The position numbers were made by a program, and so were the translations under genes. DNA of 64,000 nt from Flagellimonas sp. S3867 (lineage in GTDB: Bacteria > Bacteroidota > Bacteroidia > Flavobacteriales > Flavobacteriaceae), in contig NZ_JACVMN010000001.1 in the NCBI RefSeq assembly GCF_014698935.1, forward strand, positions 1,612,001 through 1,676,000. The letters are read 5' to 3'. The notes beneath the pieces are model-generated. The model worked only from the letters and a program-made list of their open reading frames with translations. It had not been told where the DNA came from and ran no database searches. Of the stretch, positions 42,620 through 52,125 are shown piece after piece (the stretch's first letter is position 1; every line of letters starts with the position of its first letter).

Positions 42620-44677
42620 TTAGTCTTTCAGTGGCGTTAGTATTTCCTGCTTGCCCAAATGTTTTGCATAAAAGCCCATCATGGCCTTATAGAGTTCCAA
42701 TCTATTTTCCTCTTTTCCAAATCCATGTCCTTCATCATATTTTACCATATAAGGTACATCATATCCCTTGCCACGAAGTGCACTTACAATTTGGTCAGAT
42801 TCGTCAATGTTTACTCGAGGGTCATTCGCTCCTTGTACAACGAATAGCGGTTTTTTAATCTTGTCAATTTGATATACGGGTGACACTTCTTCCATTACCA
42901 TTTTCTCTTCTGGATTATCCTCATCGTACCAAATTTCCTTGATAATTTTTAAATAGGGTTTCCAATATGGAGGAATGGTCTTCATAAAGGTGAAAAGGTT
43001 GGAAACACCAACATAGTCGACCCCACAGGCATATAGATCAGGTGTTTTGGTCAATCCTCTTAGAACGGCATAACCTCCATGGCTTCCACCATAAATGGCC
43101 GCCTTGCTTCCATCTACCCAACCTTGGTCGATAACGTATTGCAATCCATCTTCTACATCATCCATGGCTTTGCGTCCAATTTGCTTGAAACCAGACTCCA
43201 AAAATTCCCTTCCATAGCCCCCCGAAATTCGGAAATTGACCTGAAGGGTGGCATATCCCCTGCTCGCAAACAATTGGGCCTCTGGGTTAAATCCCCAAGA
43301 ATCCCTTATACCTTGTGGACCTCCGTGTGGGTTCACAACTACCGGTACTTTTTGTCCGGCCAAAGCCGCTTTTGGGAGTGTTATATAGCCATGCAACGTG
43401 ATTCCATCCCGACTTTTGAAAGTGATTGGTCGCATTTCTGACATATCCTCTTCTTTCAATTGGGGCATGGTGTTATACAGTTCTTTTAAATCATTATTTG
43501 CAACGTCATAGGCATAGTAAACTCCATAAAGGCGATCACTATCTATATAAACCATTAATAAGTTTTCGTCTTCTGTGGTATCTAAAACGTTGTACTGCTT
43601 CCCAGGAAGTTCTTTGGCTACTTTTTTATCCAGTTTTTTATAAGGCTCGCTTACCGGTACTACAATACTCTTCTCTCCTTCATACTGAAAATAATCAATG
43701 GAATAGTTTCTTGTTCGAGAGAGCCCCATATTCTGAACATCATAATGATCATTGACAAAAACTTTTTCAATGACCTTATCTTCCTTGAGATTATAGAGCA
43801 CTATTTCGGCTTTATCGCTTTGCAAATTTGATAGCACGTAGGCATCATCTGGATCTTCTGTTGCATAGTTGAAATCCAAAATATTGAAATTGTCTTTCCA
43901 GTTAAGGCTCTTGAGCAATTTATACCCACCATTTCCATCTTCGTAATAAACATCTTGCTCAACACCGTCCCTGATCCTCACATAACCCTTCAAATTTCCA
44001 TCCTTATCAAAACTGTATCCAAAAATGGGATTAACCGGATCATCATTGCTAAAAAGTTGCGTTAATTCACCTGTGTTCAAGTTCACTTTGTATGGTTCAA
44101 AAACCTGAGGATTGTTTTTGTTCATGGAGACAATAATATGCTCTTTATCTTCTCTCAACAGTTCTGTAAATTGGGCACGGACACCGTCAAACGGCGTAAG
44201 GTCCTTTAAATTACTTCCATCGAGATCAACAGCGTAGATGTGATAATTTTCATTACCCCCTTTATCCATCAAATAATAGAGTCTTCCATTGTTCAGCCAA
44301 CCATAACCGCGTACCAGCTCATCTTTTTCCTCAATGGCCCTTTTCGCCACACCTGTGGCAATATCCTTCACATAAATATGCTGTTTCCCATTTTCATCCC
44401 GCTCACGATAAGACAGGTACTTACCATCTGGAGAAAATCTGAAAGTGAAAGCCTTTGGGTTGGCAAAATAATCGTCCACAGTATATCGGTAATCTCCTTC
44501 ATCTAAAGATGCAAGTGAAATGAGTTCATCATTGGAACTCACCAATTCAGGCTTTCCCGGTAGACTTTGTTCTCCTTTCTTCGAGTCTGTCGCCGATTCT
44601 TGGGCATACGTGGTAAATCCTGTAAACAAGAACAGGAATGAACCACATAGAAGCTTAAAATTCAATGTTGTTTTCAT
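42620..44677 (-). CDS. S9-family peptidase (prolyl oligopeptidase type)
   Basis: A 685-residue serine peptidase with a signal peptide (FKLLCGSFLFLFTGFTTYA, cut before QES), so it is exported. The N-terminal part (about 60-400) is a WD40-like beta-propeller (FRFSPDGKYLSYRERDENGK). The C-terminal alpha/beta-hydrolase domain holds the catalytic triad: Ser in YGGSHGGYAVLRGL, Asp in VVQGANDPRVN and His in YDEGHGFGKEEN. The length fits dipeptidyl-peptidase/acylaminoacyl-peptidase relatives. It is transcribed alone and closed by a terminator. Confidence 0.95.
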   Translation of the reverse strand: MKTTLNFKLLCGSFLFLFTGFTTYAQESATDSKKGEQSLPGKPELVSSNDELISLASLDEGDYRYTVDDYFANPKAFTFRFSPDGKYLSYRERDENGKQHIYVKDIATGVAKRAIEEKDELVRGYGWLNNGRLYYLMDKGGNENYHIYAVDLDGSNLKDLTPFDGVRAQFTELLREDKEHIIVSMNKNNPQVFEPYKVNLNTGELTQLFSNDDPVNPIFGYSFDKDGNLKGYVRIRDGVEQDVYYEDGNGGYKLLKSLNWKDNFNILDFNYATEDPDDAYVLSNLQSDKAEIVLYNLKEDKVIEKVFVNDHYDVQNMGLSRTRNYSIDYFQYEGEKSIVVPVSEPYKKLDKKVAKELPGKQYNVLDTTEDENLLMVYIDSDRLYGVYYAYDVANNDLKELYNTMPQLKEEDMSEMRPITFKSRDGITLHGYITLPKAALAGQKVPVVVNPHGGPQGIRDSWGFNPEAQLFASRGYATLQVNFRISGGYGREFLESGFKQIGRKAMDDVEDGLQYVIDQGWVDGSKAAIYGGSHGGYAVLRGLTKTPDLYACGVDYVGVSNLFTFMKTIPPYWKPYLKIIKEIWYDEDNPEEKMVMEEVSPVYQIDKIKKPLFVVQGANDPRVNIDESDQIVSALRGKGYDVPYMVKYDEGHGFGKEENRLELYKAMMGFYAKHLGKQEILTPLKD

Positions 44678-44839
44678 AAGTGTTGAATTAATTGTTTCTG
44701 ATTGAAATTTGTAGTTAATCTTTTATAAGACCTATTTTTTAGGCTTTTGTTACAAGTTTTAAGGGTATAAAAGTAGTATGCCCTCATAGAACCATGAACT
44801 AGATTATGGTAAACGGTAAATTACCTTTGGTAAGTGGAA

Positions 44840-45364
44840 TTATCTCTTTTCGGGAGGGAACTTTGAAAATACCTTTTTTACAACAGCTCGCAATCTCTCC
44901 TCCCTAACACTTGGTGAAGCATTTTCACGATAGCCGCTTTCACTTGTTGCCTGCCAAAATAGAGCATCTTTTTGTGCGTCAACAAAATCGAATTGTATTT
45001 GGCGTTGAATTCCGGAAGTTCCCAATGGCAATCCCACGGATACGCCCCCTCCAACATTACGCCCACCTCCACCGATACCAACACCTACAGCGTTGTTGGG
45101 TGCACTTCGATACTCGCTGCTAAGAATATTGATAAAAAAGTCGGGTTCTTCGGCAAGTATGTATCCTTTCGATTGCAGTGTAGAATCTAAAATACGTGTC
45201 AAACGTTTTTCATCCAATCCGCTTAAACCCGATTCAACATCCGAGAAGTAATTATAGCTGGTGTAATTAGAAAAATCAGTGGCTTTGTCATAGTCATAAC
45301 TTACCCTTACCCCTGCACAGGAGATTAATAAACAGCAAACGACTATTAAAAAAAAGCTTCGCAT
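44840..45364 (-). CDS. DUF4136-family lipoprotein
   Basis: A 174-residue lipoprotein, lipobox LISC with Cys16 (SCAGVRVSYDYDKATDFSNY). The DUF4136 pattern is clear: DFSNYTSYNYF near the start, LQSKGYILAEEPDFFINILS in the middle, and a glycine-rich GVGIGGGGRNVGGGVSVGLP segment followed by FDFVDAQKDALFWQA. These are envelope proteins of unknown role. It is a single gene next to obgE. Confidence 0.9.
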   Translation of the reverse strand: MRSFFLIVVCCLLISCAGVRVSYDYDKATDFSNYTSYNYFSDVESGLSGLDEKRLTRILDSTLQSKGYILAEEPDFFINILSSEYRSAPNNAVGVGIGGGGRNVGGGVSVGLPLGTSGIQRQIQFDFVDAQKDALFWQATSESGYRENASPSVREERLRAVVKKVFSKFPPEKR

Positions 45365-45427
45365 GATTAATTTTCAAATACCATTAAAATTAATCAATAT
45401 TCAGATTCAAAATAAAATTGGACCGGC

Positions 45428-46429
45428 TTATTCGTTCAATAGCTTCCAAAGCTCATCCTTGAGTTCTTGGATTCCTTGTTGGGCAACGGAAGAAATAAAA
45501 AGATACGGGACATTTTCAAAATCTTTGTCCAGTTCAATTTTCATTTCAGCCATAAGCTCATCGTCTAGCATATCACTTTTAGAGATGGCCACCAATCTTT
45601 CCTTGTCCAAAAGTTCTGGATTGTAGCGTCTCAATTCATCCAACAGTATCTCATATTCTTTAGAGATATCATTGCTATCGGCCGGAATCAAGAAAAGCAA
45701 TGTGGCATTTCGTTCAATATGCCTTAAGAAATAATGACCCAATCCTTTGCCTTCAGCGGCACCTTCAATAATTCCAGGAATGTCCGCCATGACAAAACTT
45801 CTGAAATCACGATACTGGACAATGCCTAAATTAGGCTTTAGGGTGGTAAACTCATAATCGGCGATCTTGGGTTTGGCCGAAGTCATTACTGAAAGTAATG
45901 TGGATTTTCCAGCATTGGGAAATCCGACCAGTCCAACATCCGCCAATAATTTCAATTCAAGGGTTACTTGGGCTTCTTGCCCAGGAATTCCAGGTTGTGC
46001 ATATCGAGGGGTTTGATTGGTCGAGCTTTTAAAATGCCAGTTGCCCCTACCTCCTTTTCCACCTTCGAGAACAATCTTTTCTTCTTGATCATCGGTAATC
46101 TCAAAAAGCACCTCGTTGGTATCTGTATCACGAATTATGGTCCCCAGAGGCACTTCTATATACACATCTGTTCCATCAGCTCCGGTACTTCTATTTTTAC
46201 TTCCGTGTTCTCCGTGACCTGCTTTAAAGTGTTTTTTGAACTTATAGTGTACCAGGGTCCATAGGTTTTTATTGCCTTTTGCAATTACATGTCCACCACG
46301 TCCGCCATCTCCACCATCCGGACCACCTTTGGTGATGTACTTTTCGCGATGTAGGTGTACGGAACCCTTGCCTCCGTTTCCGGAAGCCAAATTTACTTTT
46401 ACATAATCAACAAAATTACCTTCTGTCAT
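45428..46429 (-). CDS. obgE: Obg-family GTPase
   Basis: A 333-residue GTPase needed for late 50S assembly. The N-terminal glycine-rich Obg fold is clear ([35 protein letters not shown]). The G domain has P-loop GFPNAGKST, switch [18 protein letters not shown] and SKSD for guanine recognition. The C-terminal OCT domain of some Obg proteins is absent, as in many Bacteroidota. It overlaps the GNAT gene by 4 nt and is the last gene of the hpt-adk operon. Confidence 0.97.
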   Translation of the reverse strand: MTEGNFVDYVKVNLASGNGGKGSVHLHREKYITKGGPDGGDGGRGGHVIAKGNKNLWTLVHYKFKKHFKAGHGEHGSKNRSTGADGTDVYIEVPLGTIIRDTDTNEVLFEITDDQEEKIVLEGGKGGRGNWHFKSSTNQTPRYAQPGIPGQEAQVTLELKLLADVGLVGFPNAGKSTLLSVMTSAKPKIADYEFTTLKPNLGIVQYRDFRSFVMADIPGIIEGAAEGKGLGHYFLRHIERNATLLFLIPADSNDISKEYEILLDELRRYNPELLDKERLVAISKSDMLDDELMAEMKIELDKDFENVPYLFISSVAQQGIQELKDELWKLLNE

Positions 46430-46962
46430 GATTCCTGCCCTATTTTGCTTTTTTTAATAATATAAGTGATGTTTTCTTCTTCAGCCACTACATTTTTATC
46501 CATCGATAATTGAAAACCATTTATAGAGGTTAACTTTTCCACTGCTTTTTGGGAACGAAGATTGTCCTTGGCCACAAAAAATAAAATCCGATTTATATGT
46601 TGAAAGGCGTACTCCATCATCAACCATTTTATCACTCCATTATAATGCCCGCCCCAATATTTTCTTGACAAAAATGTCCATCCAATTTCCACGGCATCCT
46701 TAAAATTCGAACGAATCTTAAATCGAGAGCTACCGATAACCTCACTTGACTCCTTATCTATAATTATTAAACACCCTTTTGAAGCTAGTGAATCTTCAAA
46801 AAAATTGGTGAAGCCTGCCAAGGTGCATCTATTTTTATCTGGATGTTGTTCCCATATTTTTGGATCTGCAGCAACCGTAAAAAGGGCATCAAAATCTTCA
46901 GCAGCCAGCGGTCTTAAAATGACCAAATCATTGTTCAAGTTTGGCTGTAAATCAAATTCCAT
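46426..46962 (-). CDS. GNAT-family N-acetyltransferase (RimJ/RimL-like)
   Basis: A 178-residue acetyltransferase starting [20 protein letters not shown]. It shows the GNAT_3 pattern: [32 protein letters not shown] (acetyl-CoA-binding region) and [20 protein letters not shown]. It probably acetylates a protein N-terminus or a small amine; the substrate is unknown. It lies 20 nt after hpt-adk and overlaps obgE by 4 nt. Confidence 0.9.
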   Translation of the reverse strand: MEFDLQPNLNNDLVILRPLAAEDFDALFTVAADPKIWEQHPDKNRCTLAGFTNFFEDSLASKGCLIIIDKESSEVIGSSRFKIRSNFKDAVEIGWTFLSRKYWGGHYNGVIKWLMMEYAFQHINRILFFVAKDNLRSQKAVEKLTSINGFQLSMDKNVVAEEENITYIIKKSKIGQES

Positions 46963-46982
46963 TGGTGCAAAAGTTTAGAAAA

Positions 46983-48104
46983 TCAGGAAAGTGCATCGAT
47001 TACCTCGCCCAAACGCTCCGTAATCTCTTCAATTTCGCCGATGCCATTTACGGAATGGAATTTACCCTGTTTCTCGTAGTACGCTTTTAGGGGCGCCGTT
47101 TTTTGATTGTATTCGTCAAAACGGTTGCGGATCTTACTTTCATCTTGATCATCGGAGCGTCCGCTTTCTTTTCCGCGCTCCAACAAACGGTTCACCAAAA
47201 TATCATCTTCTGCTTCCAGGGCAATTGTGGCATTTACTTTCATGTTCTTGGATTCCAAAAAGTTGTCCAAAGCCTCGGCCTGGGCTGCTGTTCTTGGGAA
47301 ACCATCAAAGATGAAACCAGCTGCTTGCGTATTTTTCTCCACCTCATCCTTCAGCATATTAATGGTAACTTCATCTGGCACCAAATCCCCTTTATCCATA
47401 TACGATTGGGCCAATTTGCCCAACTCGGTTCCGTTTTTTATGTTGTATCTGAAAACATCCCCGGTAGAGATATGTTTCAAATTGTATTTTTCCTTTAAAA
47501 ATCCCGCTTGGGTTCCTTTGCCAGCTCCCGGCTTTCCAAAAAGCACTAGGTTGATCATATGTATTTGGTTTAATTGGTATACTTCTCTCAAGTTTCTTCC
47601 TAATTCGTTGTAATCCAGACCGTATCCAACAATAAAAGTATCCGGAATTTCAATGCCTATGTAATCTATGGCATATTCCCCATTATAGATATCTGACTTG
47701 TAAAACAAGGAAGCGATTTTGAACTCCTTCACATTGGTCTTTGCAAAAAGATGCACTAGTTGTTTCAAAGTTCTTCCCGTGTCGATTACATCTTCAAGAA
47801 TAATAACACTTCTGCCCTCTATGTTTTCCGGCACATCCAATAACGTCTCTACAATACCTGTGGAAGTTAAACCGTGATACGAACTCAACCGTACAAACGA
47901 CACTTCGCAGGGGTATGGATAGGCTTTTAAAAAATCGGAAACGAACATAAAAGCCCCATTGAGAACGCCCACAAAAATGGGTACCTCATCTTTATAATCA
48001 GCAGCAATTTGGGCTGCCATTTTATCTATGGCCCCTAAAATCTGATCTTCCCTTATATAGGGCTTAAACACCTTGTCATGAAGCTTTATCAACTTGTCGT
48101 CCAT
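46983..48104 (-). CDS. adk: Fused hypoxanthine phosphoribosyltransferase-adenylate kinase
   Basis: One uninterrupted 373-residue frame encodes two enzymes. Residues 1-180 are a hypoxanthine phosphoribosyltransferase with the PRPP loop VIILEDVIDTGRTL at about 100-113. Residues 183-373 are an adenylate kinase with P-loop GKPGAGKGT at 190-198, the FDGFPRT motif and a short LID (GRSDDQDESKIRNRF, no zinc cysteines). Only two residues link HPRT to the Adk start, Met183, whose ATG at 47556-47558 could also serve as an internal start. The protein would join purine salvage with AMP phosphorylation. It heads the operon with the GNAT gene and obgE. Confidence 0.95.
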   Translation of the reverse strand: MDDKLIKLHDKVFKPYIREDQILGAIDKMAAQIAADYKDEVPIFVGVLNGAFMFVSDFLKAYPYPCEVSFVRLSSYHGLTSTGIVETLLDVPENIEGRSVIILEDVIDTGRTLKQLVHLFAKTNVKEFKIASLFYKSDIYNGEYAIDYIGIEIPDTFIVGYGLDYNELGRNLREVYQLNQIHMINLVLFGKPGAGKGTQAGFLKEKYNLKHISTGDVFRYNIKNGTELGKLAQSYMDKGDLVPDEVTINMLKDEVEKNTQAAGFIFDGFPRTAAQAEALDNFLESKNMKVNATIALEAEDDILVNRLLERGKESGRSDDQDESKIRNRFDEYNQKTAPLKAYYEKQGKFHSVNGIGEIEEITERLGEVIDALS

Positions 48105-48117
48105 TTAAATAGGTTGG

Positions 48118-48125
48118 CAAAGATA
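48118..48125 (-). promoter_or_regulatory. -7 box upstream of hpt-adk
   Basis: On the minus strand TATCTTTG matches TAnnTTTG, 14 nt before the ATG. No TTTG lies 19 nt upstream. It shares a 106-bp divergent region with the purK promoter. Confidence 0.45.
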
Positions 48126-48179
48126 ACATTTTTAGGGTCTCTAATCCCCTTGGTTTTTCTTCCCTTCGCGGAATTCATG

Positions 48180-48187
48180 TATTTTTG
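48180..48187 (+). promoter_or_regulatory. -7 box upstream of purK
   Basis: TATTTTTG matches TAnnTTTG, 23 nt before the purK ATG. The -33 region is weak (TTGG at 48150-48153, spacing 26 nt). No PurR-type operator is recognised. Confidence 0.45.
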
Positions 48188-48210
48188 CTTTCATTCCAAA
48201 TCAAGGACGA

Positions 48211-49371
48211 ATGCGTTTTTTCTCTTCCAACTTTAAACTTGGGATTTTAGGAGGGGGTCAATTGGGCAAAATGTTGCTTTATGAGACCCGCAAATGGGAC
48301 ATCCATACAAAGGTCATGGACGCTTCCGATGAAGCGCCATGTAAAATTTCGTGCAATGAATTTATTCAGGGAAGCCTACTCGATTTTGATGCTGTTTATT
48401 CCTTTGGAAAAAATGTGGATGTACTTACCATCGAAATTGAAAATGTAAACGTGGAGGCTCTTGAAAAACTAGAAGACGAAGGTGTAAAGGTATTTCCCCC
48501 GACCAAAGCGCTTCGAATTATCCAAAACAAGGCTACCCAGAAGCTTTTTTATACCGACAACAACATTCCAACCGCTCCATTTACCCGATTTGCCTATACT
48601 TCCGAAATTGAAGATAGCATTTCAAATGGTGGGCTACAGTTTCCATTTGTGTGGAAAAGTGCCCAGTTTGGGTATGACGGTCAGGGTGTGAAAGTGGTAA
48701 GGCAGTTGGTAGATTTGGAAGGATTGCCCAATGTCGAATGTATTGCCGAAGAAATGGTTCATTTTAAAAATGAACTGGCGGTAATCGTGGCCAGAAACGA
48801 AAAAGGGGAAGTTGTAACATATCCTGTTGTGGAAATGGAATTTCATCCCGAAGCCAACCAAGTGGAATATGTTATCTGTCCCGCTCGAATTGATGATGAT
48901 ATTGCTCAAAGAGCCCAACAAGTGGCCTTAAAAGTTTCAGAATCCATAGCACACGTAGGATTACTTGCCGTAGAAATGTTCCAGACCCAAGAAGATGAAA
49001 TTTTGGTCAATGAAGTGGCCCCAAGGCCACATAACAGTGGACATTACAGCATTGAAGCCAGTTATACCAATCAATTTGAGCAGCACATTAGGGCTATTTT
49101 AGGATTACCTTTGGGGAAGACTGACAGCAAGGTGGCCGGAGTGATGGTGAATTTGGTAGGAGCTGAGGGATATACCGGCAACGTAATTTATGAAAACATA
49201 GAATCCATATTGAAAATGGATGGGGTGACTCCCCATATTTATGGTAAAAAACAAACGCGCCCTTTCCGTAAAATGGGCCATGTGACCATTGTGGACCAAA
49301 ACATGGCAAGGGCACGTGAAATAGCACAAAAAGTTAAGGAAACTATTAAAGTTATAGCAGATAAATCATGA
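48211..49371 (+). CDS. purK: 5-(carboxyamino)imidazole ribonucleotide synthase
   Basis: A 386-residue ATP-grasp enzyme. It makes N5-CAIR from AIR, bicarbonate and ATP in purine synthesis. The start LGILGGGQLGKMLLYETRKW is the PurK N-terminal Rossmann motif; the ATP-grasp core includes FPFVWKSAQFGYDGQGVKVV and EVAPRPHNSGHYSIEA with metal-binding residues. Its stop overlaps the purE start by 4 nt (ATGA), so the two enzymes of the two-step carboxylation are translationally coupled. Confidence 0.97.
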   Translation: MRFFSSNFKLGILGGGQLGKMLLYETRKWDIHTKVMDASDEAPCKISCNEFIQGSLLDFDAVYSFGKNVDVLTIEIENVNVEALEKLEDEGVKVFPPTKALRIIQNKATQKLFYTDNNIPTAPFTRFAYTSEIEDSISNGGLQFPFVWKSAQFGYDGQGVKVVRQLVDLEGLPNVECIAEEMVHFKNELAVIVARNEKGEVVTYPVVEMEFHPEANQVEYVICPARIDDDIAQRAQQVALKVSESIAHVGLLAVEMFQTQEDEILVNEVAPRPHNSGHYSIEASYTNQFEQHIRAILGLPLGKTDSKVAGVMVNLVGAEGYTGNVIYENIESILKMDGVTPHIYGKKQTRPFRKMGHVTIVDQNMARAREIAQKVKETIKVIADKS

Positions 49372-49859
49372 GTAAAGTAGCCGTTATTATGGGAAGTACA
49401 AGTGACCTCCCTGTTATGCAAGATGCAGTGGATATTTTAAAAGGATTCGACATTGAGGTGGATGTAGACATTGTATCTGCGCACAGAACGCCTGAAAAAT
49501 TGTTTGATTTTGGGAAGAACGCCCATAAAAATGGTTATTCCGTAATCATAGCCGGAGCTGGAGGAGCGGCCCATCTTCCCGGAATGGTAGCATCTCTTTC
49601 TCCATTACCCGTTATTGGTGTTCCGGTGAAAAGCAGCAACTCTATTGATGGTTGGGATTCCGTACTGTCCATTTTACAAATGCCAGGGGGAGTTCCAGTG
49701 GCCACAGTGGCCTTGAATGGAGCAAAAAATGCCGGTATCTTGGCCGCCCAAATCATTGGTAGTGCCGATAAATGTGTATTGGACAAAGTTGAAGTCTATA
49801 AACAAGGGCTCAAAGAAAAGGTCATCAAAGGCGCAGAAAAAGTTAGAAATACGAAGTAA
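49368..49859 (+). CDS. purE: 5-(carboxyamino)imidazole ribonucleotide mutase (class I PurE)
   Basis: A 163-residue class I PurE, which converts N5-CAIR into CAIR. The start VAVIMGSTSDLPVMQDAVDI contains the substrate-binding Ser-Asp, with SAHRTPEKLFDF and GAGGAAHLPGMVASLSPLPV following. The presence of purK next to it confirms the two-step class I route. An ATGA overlap couples it to purK. Confidence 0.97.
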   Translation: MSKVAVIMGSTSDLPVMQDAVDILKGFDIEVDVDIVSAHRTPEKLFDFGKNAHKNGYSVIIAGAGGAAHLPGMVASLSPLPVIGVPVKSSNSIDGWDSVLSILQMPGGVPVATVALNGAKNAGILAAQIIGSADKCVLDKVEVYKQGLKEKVIKGAEKVRNTK

Positions 49860-49945
49860 AAAATACCAAAACTATATTTTCAGTAGAACTGTCCTCCTAA
49901 GTCTATCGAAGGAGCAGTCGCGAACCAATTATCCCAAAATATATA

Positions 49946-51976
49946 ATGAGCAACCCTCTATTAACCTCATTTGACAAAGCCCCATTTGAGCAAATGAAAA
50001 ACGAACATTTCAAACCGGCTTTTTTGGAGGCTATCGAAAAGGCAAGAAAAGAAATTGATGCCATCACAGAAAATCAGGCGTTTCCATCTTTTGAGAATAC
50101 ATTGGAAGCCTTGGATTTCTCAGGTCGGCAATTGGATAGGGTTTCAAGTGTTTTTTTCAATCTGAATTCCGCCGAGACCAACGAGCAAATTCAACAAATT
50201 GCCCAAGAAGTTTCCCCATTGCTGTCAGCATTTAGCAATGATATTACCCTTAACGAAAAACTTTTTCAGCGTATAAAATCAGTTTACGACCAAAGAGAAG
50301 ACTTGGACCTTACTCCCGAGCAACATACCCTGCTCGAAAAAAAATACAAAAGTTTTAGCCGAAACGGTGCCAACTTAAATGAAGTTGAAAAGAAAAGACT
50401 TCGGGAAATCGATGCCGAACTTTCCAAACTCAAGTTGAAATTTGGCGAAAACGTATTGGCAGAAACCAATAAATACGAAATGTTGTTGGCCAATGAATCC
50501 GATTTGGATGGATTGCCCGACGGAGCCAAAGAGGCAGCGGCTCAACTAGCAATATCAAAAGATAAAAAAGGCTGGTTAATCACCTTGGATTATCCCAGCT
50601 ATATCCCATTTATGAAATATGCCAAAAACAGGAAATTGCGCAAACAATTAGCGTTGGCCTTTGGCAGTAAGGGGTTTCATGATGATGAGTTAGATAACAA
50701 AGAGAATGTTCTGAAAATTGTTTCACTTCGACATGAGCGTGCCAATCTTTTAGGGTACAATACCCATGCTGATTTTGTTTTGGAAGAGCGAATGGCGGAA
50801 ACACCAAAAAAGGTTTTGGACTTTTTAAACGAATTGCTCGAAAAAGCCAAACCAGCAGCAGAAAAAGAATTTGATGAACTTGAAGCTTTCGCCAAAGAAC
50901 TAGATGGAATTGACCACTTGGAAAAATGGGACAGTGCCTTTTATTCAGAAAAAATGAAGCAAAAATTGTTTGATTTGGATGATGAAAAACTCAAGCCCTA
51001 TTTTAAACTTGAAAATGTTGTTGACGGGGTTTTTAAGGTCGCCGGAAAGCTCTTTGGGTTAACATTTAAAGAGGTTTTTGATGTTGAAAAATACCATGAA
51101 GAGGTCAAAACTTTTGAGGTATATGACGAGTCGGGCAATTTTATCTCACTTTTTTATGCTGATTTTCATCCCCGACCTGGCAAACGAGGTGGTGCCTGGA
51201 TGACATCCTACAAATCACAATATCGGCTGGATGGAAAAAACAGTCGACCACATATATCCAATGTATGCAACTTTACCAAACCAACAGAAACCAAGCCCTC
51301 TTTGCTCACTTTTAATGAAGTAACCACCTTGTTTCATGAATTTGGTCATGGACTGCATGGCATGTTGGCAAATACAACCTATCCAAGCCTATCGGGGACT
51401 TCCGTTTATTGGGATTTTGTGGAACTGCCCAGTCAGGTCCTGGAAAATTGGTGTTACGAAAAAGAAGCGCTTGAATTATTCGCTTTCCATTATGAAACAG
51501 GAGAGGTTATTCCTATGGAATTGGTCAAAAAAATAAAAGAATCAGCAACTTTTCAAGAAGGAATGGCCACTTTACGGCAATTGAGCTTCGGATTTTTGGA
51601 CATGGCATGGCATGGTACCGATTCTTCTAGTGCAACAGATGTAAAAAAATATGAGACGGAAGCATTTGAAGGTACAAACTTGTTCCCCGAAACCCCTGAA
51701 ACATGTATGAGTACAGCCTTTTCACATATATTTCAGGGAGGCTATTCTTCAGGCTACTACAGTTATAAATGGGCAGAGGTATTGGATGCCGATGCATTCG
51801 ATTACTTTAAGGAAAATGGGATTTTTAATAAAGAAGTTGCAGCTAAATTCAAGATACATGTTCTATCCAAAGGAGGCACAGAAAATCCTATGACACTCTA
51901 TAAGCGTTTTAGAGGATCAGAACCCAAAATTGAGCCTTTATTGGAGCGAGCCGGGTTAATAAAAAAGGTTGGATAA
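49946..51976 (+). CDS. dcp: M3-family oligopeptidase (Dcp/oligopeptidase A type)
   Basis: A 676-residue zinc metallopeptidase. The HExxH motif is at residues 464-468 (FHEFGHGLHGML) and the third ligand Glu is expected in YWDFVELPSQVLENW. No signal peptide is seen, so it is cytoplasmic and probably degrades peptides released by other proteases. The length and the C-terminal FKIHVLSKGGTENPMTLYKR match peptidyl-dipeptidase Dcp. It follows purE by 86 nt and seems to be a separate unit. Confidence 0.94.
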   Translation: MSNPLLTSFDKAPFEQMKNEHFKPAFLEAIEKARKEIDAITENQAFPSFENTLEALDFSGRQLDRVSSVFFNLNSAETNEQIQQIAQEVSPLLSAFSNDITLNEKLFQRIKSVYDQREDLDLTPEQHTLLEKKYKSFSRNGANLNEVEKKRLREIDAELSKLKLKFGENVLAETNKYEMLLANESDLDGLPDGAKEAAAQLAISKDKKGWLITLDYPSYIPFMKYAKNRKLRKQLALAFGSKGFHDDELDNKENVLKIVSLRHERANLLGYNTHADFVLEERMAETPKKVLDFLNELLEKAKPAAEKEFDELEAFAKELDGIDHLEKWDSAFYSEKMKQKLFDLDDEKLKPYFKLENVVDGVFKVAGKLFGLTFKEVFDVEKYHEEVKTFEVYDESGNFISLFYADFHPRPGKRGGAWMTSYKSQYRLDGKNSRPHISNVCNFTKPTETKPSLLTFNEVTTLFHEFGHGLHGMLANTTYPSLSGTSVYWDFVELPSQVLENWCYEKEALELFAFHYETGEVIPMELVKKIKESATFQEGMATLRQLSFGFLDMAWHGTDSSSATDVKKYETEAFEGTNLFPETPETCMSTAFSHIFQGGYSSGYYSYKWAEVLDADAFDYFKENGIFNKEVAAKFKIHVLSKGGTENPMTLYKRFRGSEPKIEPLLERAGLIKKVG

Positions 51977-52099
51977 GTGGTTCGAACGCATTTTGCATTC
52001 TGTTAATCTTTATTTAAAGTCTAAGATCATTACCTTTTCGTGATACTTTTTAAAGTCGTTTGTAATGGACAAAACATAGAATCATTAACTAAAATCCAT

Positions 52100-52107
52100 T
52101 ACATTTG
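52100..52107 (+). promoter_or_regulatory. -7 box upstream of the ECF sigma factor gene
   Basis: TACATTTG matches TAnnTTTG. It covers the TTG codon at 52105, so that codon cannot be in the transcript made from this promoter; this supports the ATG at 52126 as start, with a leader of about 14 nt. No TTTG lies 19 nt upstream. Confidence 0.5.
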
Positions 52108-52125
52108 GTATTTCTTGAAAAAAAA

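Noticed and set aside
42631..44506. Several plus-strand open frames opposite the S9 peptidase gene
   Set aside because: They lie wholly within the antisense strand of a well-supported gene and show no family pattern.
44790..44830. Weak inverted repeats (ACCAT/ATGGT and GGTAA/TTACC) near the DUF4136 gene
   Set aside because: Stems of only 5 bp in AT-rich DNA with no T-run; expected by chance.
47556..47558. Splitting hpt-adk into two separate genes at the internal ATG
   Set aside because: No stop codon lies between the domains; the frame is continuous, so a fusion is annotated and the internal start is kept as a possibility only.
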